A DNA stretch of 64,000 nucleotides from Pectobacterium carotovorum. Its GTDB lineage: Bacteria; Pseudomonadota; Gammaproteobacteria; Enterobacterales; Enterobacteriaceae. The DNA lies in the NCBI RefSeq assembly GCF_900129615.1, contig NZ_FQWI01000008.1:124001-188000 (forward strand), written 5' to 3'. A program made the translations under genes and the position numbers. Below, piece by piece: positions 21,850 through 30,570 of the stretch. The notes below the pieces were generated by a model. That model searched no databases and had not been told where the DNA came from. It saw only the letters and a program-made list of their open reading frames with translations. Each line of letters opens with the position of its first letter. Positions within the stretch are counted from its first letter, which is position 1.

Positions 21850-21865
21850 TGTGAGGTGTATCACA
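21850..21865. promoter_or_regulatory. CRP site between permease and gntK
   Basis: TGTGAGGTGTATCACA matches TGTGA-N6-TCACA exactly, in the gap between two catabolic genes that in E. coli need CRP. Confidence 0.85.
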
Positions 21866-21870
21866 TCATC

Positions 21871-21903
21871 ATTTGATACCGGTAACATGATACGGGTAAC
21901 ATG
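21871..21903. promoter_or_regulatory. Twin GntR operators
   Basis: Two adjacent copies of a GATACNGGTAACAT motif (21875-21888 and 21889-21902) correspond to the E. coli GntR site recalled as ATGTTACCNGTATCAT on the other strand. They lie between the divergent permease and gntK genes. Confidence 0.8.
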
Positions 21904-21961
21904 TTAAAATCAGGAACTATCAAACACCATTTAATTTACATTTTGAGATAGAGATCAAATT

Positions 21962-22474
21962 ATGTCAGGTCGAAGCATTATTCTGATGGGCGTATCAGGC
22001 AGTGGAAAATCCTCAGTTGGCGCTGAACTTGGCCGCGCCATTCAGGCAAAATTTATTGACGGCGACGATCTGCATCCGCGCGCAAATATCCAGAAAATGG
22101 CCAGCGGTACGCCGTTGAATGACGACGACCGTGCACCGTGGCTGGAGCGACTCAGCGATGTTGCCTACAGCCTGGCGCACAAAAACGAGACGGGCATCAT
22201 CGTCTGTTCCGCGCTGAAAAAGCGTTACCGTGACCGCCTGCGCGAAGGGAACGAAAAGATGGTGTTTATCTATTTGAAAGGCAGCTTTGAGCTGGTTCTT
22301 GAGCGTCACAAAGCCAGAGCAGGCCACTTCATGCCGACAGATCTACTGAAAAGCCAGTTCGATGCGCTGGAAGAACCGGGCAGCGATGAGCCGGATGTCC
22401 TGAAGGTCGATATTGACGGTACCCGAGAGGACGTCGTGCAGCGCTGCGTTGAGGCACTGCGTGCAGCAGGCTAA
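21962..22474 (+). CDS. gntK: Gluconokinase
   Basis: Cytoplasmic kinase that phosphorylates gluconate to 6-phosphogluconate, feeding the pentose phosphate and Entner-Doudoroff routes. The Walker A loop GVSGSGKS is at residues 10-17, followed by the family blocks DGDDLHP, NDDDRAPWL and VCSALKKRYRD. The length of 170 residues is close to the 175 of E. coli GntK. It is divergent from the permease gene, with CRP and GntR sites just upstream, and is followed by gntR on the opposite strand. Confidence 0.95.
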   Translation: MSGRSIILMGVSGSGKSSVGAELGRAIQAKFIDGDDLHPRANIQKMASGTPLNDDDRAPWLERLSDVAYSLAHKNETGIIVCSALKKRYRDRLREGNEKMVFIYLKGSFELVLERHKARAGHFMPTDLLKSQFDALEEPGSDEPDVLKVDIDGTREDVVQRCVEALRAAG

Positions 22475-22483
22475 CGCAGACGC

Positions 22484-23479
22484 TTAGAGGCTTTCACCGT
22501 CCAGTACGGTAAAGCCGACATCGATCCTATCCTGTGCGACTGGCTCGCCCCGCAGACGAGCCAGCAGTTGTTCGGTGCCGACGCGCCCCATGTGTTCACG
22601 CGGCGTCAGTACGCTAGCCAGCTTCGGCACCATCGCCTGACCAATGTCGTGCCCGTGGAAACCCGCTACGCCAATGTCATCCGGCACGCGCAGCCCCTGC
22701 CGCTGGCATTCGAACATCGCCCCGACGGCTAAGTCGTCATTGGTGCAAAACACGCTATCGACCTGCGGGTATTCCGCCTGCGTCTGCCGCAGCAGTTCGC
22801 CACCAAGCGAATAGGAAGATGCCCGCTCGCTCATCACGCAATAGCTCTTGAGCTCACTTTCCCACATCGCTTGTTCATAGCCTCGGCAACGCATAATCGT
22901 ACGCTCATCCTGCCGTGCGCCGAGATAGACGATATGACGATGCCCCAGCGCGACCATACGCAATGTCATCTGCCGTGCGGCTTCGACGTTATCAAACCCG
23001 ACAGCCATATCCAGACAAGGGGAGACAGAATCCATCAGCTCGACTACCGGAATACCGGCAACGTCCAGCATCTGGCGCGTGCGCGGCGTGTGGGTTCGTT
23101 CGGCGAGAATAAGCCCATCGATGTGATACGACAGCAGTGAAGTCAGACGCTGTTCTTCTCTGTCAGGATGATAGCCATAGTGCGCCAGCATAGTCTGGTA
23201 GCCGTGCGCTTCCGCCGTGCGTTCAATCCCGCGCAAGACTTCGGCGAAAACCTGATTGGTTAATGACGGCAGCAGCACGCCAATCGCCCGGCTGGTGGAG
23301 CTGGCGAGCATATTCGGCGCGAGATTGGGGATATAGCCCAGCTCATCCAATGCAATAGCGATCTTTTCCTGCAACGCGGCGGACACCTGAGCGGGATTAC
23401 GCAAATAACGGCTTACCGTCATTTTGGTAATCCCAACACGGTCAGCAACGTCCTGGAGAACGGGTCTTTTTTTCTTCAT
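22484..23479 (-). CDS. gntR: GntR, LacI-family repressor of gluconate genes
   Basis: LacI/GalR-family repressor of 331 residues, the E. coli length. The N-terminal helix-turn-helix LQDVADRVGITKMTVSRYLR is followed by the hinge and a periplasmic-binding-protein-like sugar domain; DGLILAERTHTPRT, FCTNDDLAVGAMFE and GFHGHDIGQ match E. coli GntR. It should bind the twin operators at 21871-21903 and release them with gluconate. It is convergent with gntK, nine bases apart. Confidence 0.96.
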   Translation of the reverse strand: MKKKRPVLQDVADRVGITKMTVSRYLRNPAQVSAALQEKIAIALDELGYIPNLAPNMLASSTSRAIGVLLPSLTNQVFAEVLRGIERTAEAHGYQTMLAHYGYHPDREEQRLTSLLSYHIDGLILAERTHTPRTRQMLDVAGIPVVELMDSVSPCLDMAVGFDNVEAARQMTLRMVALGHRHIVYLGARQDERTIMRCRGYEQAMWESELKSYCVMSERASSYSLGGELLRQTQAEYPQVDSVFCTNDDLAVGAMFECQRQGLRVPDDIGVAGFHGHDIGQAMVPKLASVLTPREHMGRVGTEQLLARLRGEPVAQDRIDVGFTVLDGESL

Positions 23480-23585
23480 CGTCGACTAAAATGCCTGAAA
23501 AACAGTAAGCTAAGTCTAACAAAAAAAGCATAAAGAAAGTAAAGGCAAAGGGGCAGAATCTGAATGATGACGTCAGGCAGTGACA

Positions 23586-23622
23586 AATAAAAAGCCCGCG
23601 TCTTTTCCTACGCGGGCTTCTT
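23586..23622 (-). terminator. Intrinsic terminator of yhhW
   Basis: A 9-bp stem AAGCCCGCG/CGCGGGCTT (23592-23600 with 23611-23619) is followed on the minus strand by a T-rich tail just past the yhhW stop codon. Confidence 0.85.
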
Positions 23623-23640
23623 CATTTTTCTCACTCGTCA

Positions 23641-24336
23641 TTATACCGGCGGCAGATCAAACAGCAGGATTTCGCTGTCCTCGCTGGCGTGTACGGAGAT
23701 CGCCGTTTCATCCCACACGGCAAACGCATCACTGGTTTCCGCTTTCTGGCCGTTAATCTCTACCGTACCGCGCACCACCTGAACCCAGACGCGACGGTCA
23801 GCCTGAATCTGATACACCGATTGCTCCTGCGCTTTCAGCGCCCAGCGCCACAGCGTCATGTCCTGAAAGACCTTCAGAGAGCCTTCACGCGCATCCGGAG
23901 ACAGCACCAGTTGACGCCCTTGCAGCACATCAAAGCGCTTCTGCTCGTAGCGCGGCGTCAGGCCGGTTTTTTCTGGGATAATCCAGATTTGATACAGGTG
24001 CAGTTGCTCGTCCTTGCTGGCATTGTATTCAGAATGACGAATACCCGTTCCCGCACTCATAATCTGGAATTCGCCCGCTGGCACCTGCTCTTTATTTCCC
24101 ATGCTGTCCTGATGTTCAACCGCACCGGACAAAACATAGGTCAGAATTTCCATATCTTTATGTGGATGCGTACCAAAGCCCTGACCGCCTTCGATATAGT
24201 CTTCATTAATGACGCGCAGTGCCGAAAATCCCATGAAATCAGGATCGTAATAATCGGCGAATGAGAATGTGTGCCAGCTGTCGAGCCAGCCGTGATTCGC
24301 ATGTCCGCGATCTTGCGCTTGACGTAAATAGATCAT
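23641..24336 (-). CDS. yhhW: YhhW pirin-family bicupin (quercetinase-like)
   Basis: Pirin-family double-cupin protein of 231 residues, the same length as E. coli YhhW, which has quercetin 2,3-dioxygenase activity in vitro; its physiological role is unclear. The N-terminal cupin keeps the metal ligands in GFGTHPHKDMEILTYVLSG and SGTGIRHSEYN. GGAGG lies seven bases before the ATG. It follows gntR as in E. coli, but yhhX, which lies between yhhW and ryhB there, is missing. Confidence 0.94.
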   Translation of the reverse strand: MIYLRQAQDRGHANHGWLDSWHTFSFADYYDPDFMGFSALRVINEDYIEGGQGFGTHPHKDMEILTYVLSGAVEHQDSMGNKEQVPAGEFQIMSAGTGIRHSEYNASKDEQLHLYQIWIIPEKTGLTPRYEQKRFDVLQGRQLVLSPDAREGSLKVFQDMTLWRWALKAQEQSVYQIQADRRVWVQVVRGTVEINGQKAETSDAFAVWDETAISVHASEDSEILLFDLPPV

Positions 24337-24457
24337 GTTATTTCCTCCCGCGTTTTTGATAAGGAAAGTGTAACGGGCGGTGGTAAATAAGATAGCGCAA
24401 AAAACTCATCGCTCTGTTCGAAAAATCAGAACGGGATAATGGCTGGAAAGGAATTGC

Positions 24458-24487
24458 AAAAAAAAAAGCCAGCACCCGAGCTGGCTA
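24458..24487 (-). terminator. RyhB intrinsic terminator
   Basis: A 6-bp GCCAGC/GCTGGC stem is followed by ten T residues on the minus strand. It may also stop read-through from glpC, which ends 217 bases upstream. Confidence 0.9.
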
Positions 24488-24596
24488 AATAATACTGGAA
24501 GCAATGTGAGCAATGTCGTGCCTTCACAGGGAAGCCGGATCGTCGTGAACACCATCAATAACTAACACAGGCGCATGACATCGTTCCCCGGAACGC
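24460..24596 (-). ncRNA. ryhB: RyhB iron-responsive small RNA
   Basis: Hfq-dependent small RNA that represses mRNAs of iron-using proteins when iron is scarce. The minus strand reads CACGACATTGCTCACATTGC then TTCCAGTATTA, matching the E. coli RyhB pairing core as recalled, followed by the hairpin GCCAGC/GCTGGC (24468-24473 with 24480-24485) and ten T residues. Its place after yhhW fits the yhhW-yhhX-ryhB order of E. coli. The 5' end is inferred from a TTTACA-N18-TATTAT promoter covered by a Fur box. That gives about 135 bases, longer than the 90 of E. coli; a start nearer 24554 is the alternative. Confidence 0.9.
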
Positions 24597-24598
24597 AC

Positions 24599-24632
24599 AG
24601 CAATAATAATCATTATCATTCGCACTTGTAAA
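24599..24632 (-). promoter_or_regulatory. ryhB promoter with Fur box
   Basis: On the minus strand TTTACA (24632-24627) and TATTAT (24608-24603) are 18 bases apart. The segment 24599-24617 matches about 15 of 19 bases of the Fur consensus GATAATGATAATCATTATC and covers the -10 box, so Fur bound to iron would block it. Confidence 0.8.
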
Positions 24633-24703
24633 GTGCTTTTTGCGATAAATTCTTATTCTCAATACGGACTGTGGAACAGCCCGTTTTGCTCCCCTTCTGT
24701 TTG

Positions 24704-25915
24704 CTACTCTGGCTGCGCTAATGCCCTTGCCAGCAGGGTGATCGGGTGTTCACACTTTTTGCTGGTCGACATCTCAATCTGCCATTTACAGGTTTCGCAG
24801 TCCGTCACCACGATATCGACCCCGCTCTCTTCAATCTGCTGAAACAGCGGTGCGCCAATACCTTGCGACGTGGCGTAATTCTCTTTCTTGAAGCCGTAGG
24901 TACCCGCAATGCCGCAGCACTGGGAATCCAACATCACCAGCTCAAGACCGGGAATGCGTTGCAGCAGCGCCAGGGTATACGCCGTCCAGCCCATTCGTTC
25001 CAGATGGCAAGGCGTGTGATACGCCACCCGCAGCGGCAATTTACCCAGCGGCAGCGTTCGCCCTTCTTCTTCCAGCAGACGGTAGAGCTGACGCGTCACC
25101 AGTTCGACGCCATCGCGCACGTGACCGTTATCCACGCCCAGCAGATGTGGATACTCGTCCCGCAGCGTGAACGTACAGCTGGATGACGTCGCGACCACTG
25201 GCAGGGATTTCTGATTAATCGCCTCATCCAGCGATTTGATATTCGCGTGCGCCTGCTTTCTGGCCTTGTCGTGAAAACCATTGGCGATCAGCGGCACGCC
25301 GCAGCACTTCTCTTTATTCAGCAACTGGACGCCAATACCCATCGCGTTAAAGACCTGAACCAGATCTTTACCTAGCTGTGGATGGTTGTAGTTCACATAG
25401 CAGCCGTGGAAGTAAGCGATCTGCTCATCATAGGCCTGCTGTTTTGCCGCCTGTTGGCGATACCAGCGCCGGAAGGTGCCGAACGAGTATTTCGGCAACT
25501 GGCGACGATGGTCGATTTTCAACGCTTTATCCAGCAGTTGGCGCACCGGTTTCAGGCTAGTCGCCGTATTCACCAGAGGCGCAAACGGTGTAGCAATTGA
25601 CCCCATGAAGTCGGTATGACTCAGAATCGCATCACGCAATGTCGGCTTGTGACTGCTGTGCGTGGCTTTCGCACGCTGAATAATGTCGCCAATTTTGACA
25701 TCCGACGGGCACGCGACTTCACAACGTTTGCAGTTGGTGCAGTATTTCAGCGCATCGTCATACAGCGCTGGATCTTTACGCCGCAAGCGTTCGCCGTCTG
25801 GGCCAGCCTGTTTCGGGCCGGGATAAAGCGGGTTCACGCGCGACACCGGACAGTACGTGGTACAGACCGTACACTTGATGCAATCTTCAAAACTGTTATC
25901 GCTAAGCAGGCTCAT
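24704..25915 (-). CDS. glpC: Anaerobic glycerol-3-phosphate dehydrogenase, iron-sulfur subunit C
   Basis: Membrane-anchoring iron-sulfur subunit of the GlpABC complex, carrying electrons toward menaquinone and fumarate. Two ferredoxin clusters are visible near the N-terminus (CIKCTVCTTYCP and CTNCKRCEVACP), and two cysteine-rich CCG-type motifs follow (EKCCGVPLI and SQCCGIAGTYGF). The ATG at 25915 has GGAGG seven bases upstream, gives 403 residues and overlaps the glpB stop by four bases (ATGA). It is the last gene of glpABC. Confidence 0.96.
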   Translation of the reverse strand: MSLLSDNSFEDCIKCTVCTTYCPVSRVNPLYPGPKQAGPDGERLRRKDPALYDDALKYCTNCKRCEVACPSDVKIGDIIQRAKATHSSHKPTLRDAILSHTDFMGSIATPFAPLVNTATSLKPVRQLLDKALKIDHRRQLPKYSFGTFRRWYRQQAAKQQAYDEQIAYFHGCYVNYNHPQLGKDLVQVFNAMGIGVQLLNKEKCCGVPLIANGFHDKARKQAHANIKSLDEAINQKSLPVVATSSSCTFTLRDEYPHLLGVDNGHVRDGVELVTRQLYRLLEEEGRTLPLGKLPLRVAYHTPCHLERMGWTAYTLALLQRIPGLELVMLDSQCCGIAGTYGFKKENYATSQGIGAPLFQQIEESGVDIVVTDCETCKWQIEMSTSKKCEHPITLLARALAQPE

Positions 25916-27174
25916 GGGTTGCCCTCCTTCAAAATCTGTTCGGCAACATGAAGTGCGCTGAGCAAGGAAACCCCCGCTCCACATCCCTGCACAATGGGGT
26001 CGAAGCCTTCCAGCACCGCACCAATCGCGTACAAATTACTGACCGTTTCGCCCTCAATGCGAGGATGCAGATGTTCATCGACAATCGCACCAAATTGCAG
26101 ATAAGGCTGCGGCGCAAACACATCCTGCTGGCTCCAGCCCTCGCGCTGGTCAGCAAACCGAACGTCCAGCCCAAAGACCGGTTCGGTCACGCGATCGAAC
26201 TGCGTCACCAGCCCGTTACTAAAGAAGCTACCACTCGCCAGCACCGCATGCTTCGCCCGCAGCGGAATATCACGGTGGTGGAGACTATGGATCGCAATCT
26301 CCTGCGGCGATAGCGAGGCGCGCACCGCGCGATCGCCCGGCATCACCATGCCACCCAGTTGGCGAAAGCGCTGCGACAGCGCCTGATGCAGGCGTAAGCC
26401 GAGTACTGACGGCGGTAATGTCGGTAACAGCAGCACCGGTTTACCTAACGCACCAGCGAGTTCATTGATGATTTCAGTGCTGTCCAATCCCAGACAGGCA
26501 GGCATGATGATGGCATCGTTACCGTTAGCCAGAAGCGACAGTTCCTCCACCAGCGCCGAGCGATTTTCCGGCCGATCCAGCACGCGGGCGATATTTACCG
26601 CGCGGAATTCGCTGGGGTTCTGGCGTAGCCGATCCAGCACGGGCAGCTTGAGTTCATCACTGCGTGCCGCAATACCCTGCGCCTGAAGCGTGCCGGCCAC
26701 AATACGGGACTGAAAATCCAGAAAGCCTTCGATACCCGCAATCAGCGGATTGTCGCCAAAGCGGGCATCCGGCAGACCACGCGTGACGCCATCGACCGGG
26801 CTCAGCCAGCATGAACGAAACTTACCTAACGGCGTCATGCGCCAGTGGTTCTGGTGATGACTGCCTTGCAGGATGATATTGCTGCGTTCCAGCAGCGCCT
26901 CAACCTGTGGCAACAGGGTCGCCACTGCCGTCGCGCCCATACGGGAATAAGGATGATGAGGAGCCTGACGCGCCAACTCATCCAGCGCATCGAGCGGCTG
27001 GCTAACAGGCTGTCCGTCAGGGAGATGGGAAAGTAAATCCAACGCACCGGAAGAAAAATGCAGCGCATTCTGCCCCGCGCTGACAATCGCACAGCGTTTT
27101 CCCTGCTCCGCTAAGCGAATGCCGCAGGTCAATCCCGCCAGCCCGCCGCCGATAATCACAACGTCATAGCGCAT
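25912..27174 (-). CDS. glpB: Anaerobic glycerol-3-phosphate dehydrogenase, subunit B
   Basis: FAD/FMN-binding subunit of GlpABC, 420 residues against 419 in E. coli. The N-terminal dinucleotide fold GGGLAGLTCG and the segments ALHFSSGALDLLSHLPDGQP, LLPTLPPSVLG and VLASGSFFSNGL identify it. Its start overlaps the end of glpA by 11 bases and its end overlaps glpC by four, so the three subunits are probably translationally coupled. Confidence 0.96.
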   Translation of the reverse strand: MRYDVVIIGGGLAGLTCGIRLAEQGKRCAIVSAGQNALHFSSGALDLLSHLPDGQPVSQPLDALDELARQAPHHPYSRMGATAVATLLPQVEALLERSNIILQGSHHQNHWRMTPLGKFRSCWLSPVDGVTRGLPDARFGDNPLIAGIEGFLDFQSRIVAGTLQAQGIAARSDELKLPVLDRLRQNPSEFRAVNIARVLDRPENRSALVEELSLLANGNDAIIMPACLGLDSTEIINELAGALGKPVLLLPTLPPSVLGLRLHQALSQRFRQLGGMVMPGDRAVRASLSPQEIAIHSLHHRDIPLRAKHAVLASGSFFSNGLVTQFDRVTEPVFGLDVRFADQREGWSQQDVFAPQPYLQFGAIVDEHLHPRIEGETVSNLYAIGAVLEGFDPIVQGCGAGVSLLSALHVAEQILKEGNP

Positions 27175-28831
27175 GACGATCCTCCTGACTGTCGCTGGCC
27201 GTCAGGCCGCACAATCCCTGATAAATCCAACTGGTAAACTCGCTTTCGCGCAGCGCATTGCCCCACGCAATCGGGCGAATGCCTTTCCAGCGTTCGTTCA
27301 AAAACTGGCTGAGCTGCGTGAGCGACTGCTCCGGCGTCGCAGTACCCAGACGGCACAGCAGACCCGCTGCACGACAGGCGCACAGTTCGCCCTGACAGGT
27401 GCCCATACCCACGCGAGTGCGCCGACGTAAATCAATCAGGTTATTTACCTGCAACGACTCCACGGCGTAGCGCACTTCCCCCGCCGTCACGGCCTCACAT
27501 TCGCATACCAGGCTGCGATCCAGACGCTCACCGGACAGCATTCGTCCTGCTCGTTCACCGTGACGATAAATCGCCGAACCGCGCAGCGGCGCAGATAACG
27601 GTTTTGCCACAGGATAAGCAGACAGGGCGTGAGGGGCAGATTTCACTTCCTCCAGCGATTCAGAACCGGGCAGCGGCGTCTGTGCCGTCGAGCAGGCCAC
27701 GTCATGGCCCAGCTTTTTGCAGATAGCGTCAGTCACCCATTCCGCCATCAGGCGGTAGGTCATCAGCTTGCCGCCGGTGATGGTAATAAAACCTTCCAGC
27801 CCGTCGCGAATGGCATGGTCGAGCAGCACAATGCCGCGGCTCACGCTACGTCCGCTGGGGTCGCTATCACTGGCAACCAACGGTCGGACGCCCGCATAGG
27901 CGCGTAGAATGCGCGTACTCGCCAACGTCGGCGCCAGCATCGAGCCTTCCCGCATCAGCGTTTCCACCTCAGCAGGTGTCACCAGCATATTGTCGATTTG
28001 ATCGTAATCGATGTGAGTTGAAGTGGTGCCAATCAGCGAAATGGTATCGCCCGGCACCAAAATGTCGGCATCCGCCGGCTTACGGCAGCGGTTGATCACC
28101 ATGTTATTGATGCGGTGTCCAAGAATCAGCAGAGCGCCTTTTGCCGGAAACATACGCACGCGCAGATCGGCATATTCCGCAATGTGTTGCCCCCAAATAC
28201 CGCCCGCGTTGACCACCACCTGTGCATAGATTTCTGTTTCTACACCTTTTTTATGGTCGAAAACGCGCACGCCAGTAATACGGTCGCCCTGACGAATCAG
28301 CCCGATGACCTCATGATAGGTCAGCACTTCCGCGCCGTGCTCGCAGGCATCAATCATGTTGGCCGCCGTCAGGCGAAAGGGATCGACAGAGCCATCCGGC
28401 ACACGCACCGCGCCAATCAGGGTCGGGTTTGCCGCCGGTTCCAGCCGTAGCGCTTCCTGCGGATCCAACGCCTGAGCGCGAATCCCAGCCTGCTGGCAGG
28501 CGGTAATAAACTGCGCCTGCCAGCCGAGATCGTCTTCGGGCAAGGTGATAAACAGACCGTCGGTAGGCTCAATACAGTGGCGAGCAATCCGCCGGAGAAT
28601 CTGGTTTTCTTCAATACATTCGCGGGCAGACTCACCATCGGTTACCGCATAGCGGGCGCCGCTGTGTAATAAGCCGTGATTACGCCCGGTCGCTCCGGTC
28701 GCAATGTCATAACGTTCAAGCAGCAGGCAGCGCAGTCCGCGCAGGGCACAGTCTCGTGCCGTACCCGCCCCCGTCGCACCACCGCCGATGACAACCACGT
28801 CAGTTTCACGCCAGTTCCCCATGTTTTTCAT
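27164..28831 (-). CDS. glpA: Anaerobic glycerol-3-phosphate dehydrogenase, catalytic subunit A
   Basis: FAD flavoprotein that oxidises glycerol 3-phosphate during anaerobic growth. GGGATGAGTARDCALRG binds FAD, with TGATGRNHGLLHSGARYAV typical of GlpA. The C-terminus keeps a BFD-type [2Fe-2S] region (CECEAVTAGEV and GTCQGELCACRAAG). It has 555 residues against 542 in E. coli. The ATG at 28831 follows a GAGA element; another ATG at 28822 is possible. It is divergent from glpT across a region holding CRP-like and GlpR-like sites. Confidence 0.96.
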   Translation of the reverse strand: MKNMGNWRETDVVVIGGGATGAGTARDCALRGLRCLLLERYDIATGATGRNHGLLHSGARYAVTDGESARECIEENQILRRIARHCIEPTDGLFITLPEDDLGWQAQFITACQQAGIRAQALDPQEALRLEPAANPTLIGAVRVPDGSVDPFRLTAANMIDACEHGAEVLTYHEVIGLIRQGDRITGVRVFDHKKGVETEIYAQVVVNAGGIWGQHIAEYADLRVRMFPAKGALLILGHRINNMVINRCRKPADADILVPGDTISLIGTTSTHIDYDQIDNMLVTPAEVETLMREGSMLAPTLASTRILRAYAGVRPLVASDSDPSGRSVSRGIVLLDHAIRDGLEGFITITGGKLMTYRLMAEWVTDAICKKLGHDVACSTAQTPLPGSESLEEVKSAPHALSAYPVAKPLSAPLRGSAIYRHGERAGRMLSGERLDRSLVCECEAVTAGEVRYAVESLQVNNLIDLRRRTRVGMGTCQGELCACRAAGLLCRLGTATPEQSLTQLSQFLNERWKGIRPIAWGNALRESEFTSWIYQGLCGLTASDSQEDRHAL

Positions 28832-28891
28832 TCTGCTCTCACTTCAGGCGGAGGGTATACATGTTGCTATTGGGACACAGAAAGAAGGGTT

Positions 28892-28921
28892 GATGTTTGA
28901 TAAAGAGCAAAAACGAACACT
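28892..28921. promoter_or_regulatory. Candidate overlapping GlpR operators before glpA
   Basis: Two overlapping 20-base windows (28892-28911 and 28902-28921) match about 15 and 14 of 20 positions of the GlpR consensus; the second holds a full CGAACA core. They lie about 60-90 bases before the glpA start. Confidence 0.5.
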
Positions 28922-28955
28922 AAACGAAAATAAAGCAGGATTTAAAAACAATAAG

Positions 28956-28971
28956 TGTGATTTAGGTCACT
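28956..28971. promoter_or_regulatory. CRP site between glpA and glpT
   Basis: TGTGATTTAGGTCACT matches TGTGA-N6-TCACA at nine of ten conserved positions. It lies between the divergent glpABC and glpTQ operons, both CRP-activated in E. coli. Confidence 0.75.
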
Positions 28972-29091
28972 AAAACCACGCTGTGGAATTTTCCTATTCT
29001 GTTAACATGAGCGCAAAAATCGTCACAGTTTCATAAAAGTGTAACATTAGCGTCATGAATCACACTCATTTGCACGCTATCCCCTTACAAT

Positions 29092-29111
29092 AACGTTCGT
29101 AATAGAACAAA
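29092..29111. promoter_or_regulatory. GlpR operator before glpT
   Basis: AACGTTCGTAATAGAACAAA matches about 16 of 20 positions of the GlpR consensus, with a full GTTCG half, 35 bases before the glpT ATG. Confidence 0.65.
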
Positions 29112-29145
29112 AAAGCTATCGTTTTTTTTCGCATTGGAGATATCT

Positions 29146-30495
29146 ATGCTGAGTATTTTTAGGCCCGCAGCCCACCAGCCGCGCGTGTCGCAAGAACACG
29201 TTGATCCGCTCTATCGCCGCCTGCGCTGGCAGATTTTCATGGGGATCTTTTTTGGCTACGCGGCCTACTATCTGGTGCGTAAAAACTTCGCACTCGCCAT
29301 GCCTTATCTGATTGAACAGGGCTTCTCACGCGGCGATCTTGGCTTTGCGCTGTCCGGCATTTCCATCGCCTACGGCTTTTCCAAATTCATCATGGGGTCG
29401 ATATCTGACCGCTCTAACCCGCGCGTGTTTCTGCCTGCGGGTCTGATTCTGTCAGGTGCGGTCATGCTGTTCATGGGCTTCGTGCCGTGGGCAACGTCCA
29501 GCATTGCGATTATGTTCGTCCTGCTGTTCCTGTGCGGATGGTTCCAGGGTATGGGTTGGCCGCCGTGCGGACGTACGATGGTTCACTGGTGGTCGCAGAA
29601 AGAACGTGGTGGCATCGTGTCCGTATGGAACTGTGCTCACAACGTCGGCGGTGGTATTCCTCCTCTGCTGTTCCTGCTGGGTATGGCCTGGTTCAACGAC
29701 TGGAAAGCAGCACTCTATATGCCGGCCTTCGCCGCCATTCTGATTGCCATGATCGCTTTTGCACTGATGCGTGACACGCCGCAATCCTGTGGTCTGCCAC
29801 CGATTGAAGAGTACAAAAACGATTATCCGGTTGATTACAATGAAAAAGCGGAAGAAGAACTGACGGCTAAGCAGATCTTCATGCAGTACGTTTTCCCCAA
29901 CAAACTGCTGTGGTACATCGCGATCGCCAACGTCTTCGTTTACCTGCTGCGTTACGGTATCCTCGACTGGTCACCGACCTACCTGAAGGAAGTTAAACAC
30001 TTCGCACTGGATAAGTCTTCCTGGGCCTATTTCTTCTACGAATATGCGGGTATTCCGGGCACGCTGCTGTGCGGCTGGATGTCCGACAAGGTCTTCAAAG
30101 GCAACCGTGGTGCAACAGGCGTGTTCTTCATGACGCTGGTGACAATAGCAACTATCGTTTACTGGATGAACCCAGCCGGTAACCCGGGTGTGGACATGGC
30201 CTGTATGATCGTCATCGGCTTCCTGATTTACGGCCCAGTCATGCTGATTGGTCTGCATGCACTGGAACTGGCACCGAAAAAAGCAGCGGGTACCGCTGCG
30301 GGCTTCACCGGCCTGTTCGGCTACCTCGGCGGTTCTGTTGCCGCTAGCGCCATCGTCGGCTACACCGTTGACTTCTTCGGTTGGGACGGCGGCTTTATAG
30401 TCATGATCGGCGGCAGCATTCTGGCTGTACTTCTGCTGGTTGTTGTTATGCTGAATGAGAAAAAGCATAAAGCAGAGTTAGCCAATCGCGCCTAA
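29146..30495 (+). CDS. glpT: Glycerol-3-phosphate:phosphate antiporter
   Basis: Major facilitator that imports glycerol 3-phosphate in exchange for inorganic phosphate across the inner membrane; in E. coli it is also the entry route for fosfomycin. Twelve hydrophobic segments are expected over the 449 residues. The two substrate-binding arginines are visible in YYLVRKNF and [11 protein letters not shown]. The ATG at 29146 is preceded by TTGGAG at six bases spacing and gives the E. coli N-terminus MLSIF; an in-frame TTG at 29134 overlaps that ribosome binding site. The C-terminal tail differs from E. coli. Confidence 0.97.
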   Translation: MLSIFRPAAHQPRVSQEHVDPLYRRLRWQIFMGIFFGYAAYYLVRKNFALAMPYLIEQGFSRGDLGFALSGISIAYGFSKFIMGSISDRSNPRVFLPAGLILSGAVMLFMGFVPWATSSIAIMFVLLFLCGWFQGMGWPPCGRTMVHWWSQKERGGIVSVWNCAHNVGGGIPPLLFLLGMAWFNDWKAALYMPAFAAILIAMIAFALMRDTPQSCGLPPIEEYKNDYPVDYNEKAEEELTAKQIFMQYVFPNKLLWYIAIANVFVYLLRYGILDWSPTYLKEVKHFALDKSSWAYFFYEYAGIPGTLLCGWMSDKVFKGNRGATGVFFMTLVTIATIVYWMNPAGNPGVDMACMIVIGFLIYGPVMLIGLHALELAPKKAAGTAAGFTGLFGYLGGSVAASAIVGYTVDFFGWDGGFIVMIGGSILAVLLLVVVMLNEKKHKAELANRA

Positions 30496-30518
30496 CCCGC
30501 TCTTGTAAGCATCCCTCT

Positions 30519-30548
30519 GGCGGCGTCCTGATGACGCCGCCTTTCTCT
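30519..30548 (+). terminator. Hairpin between glpT and glpQ
   Basis: A 9-bp stem GGCGGCGTC/GACGCCGCC (30519-30527 with 30533-30541) is followed by TTTCTCTC. It could lower glpQ expression relative to glpT or mark an mRNA 3' end. Confidence 0.6.
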
Positions 30549-30570
30549 CAACAGAAAGAGGTTTGATCGC

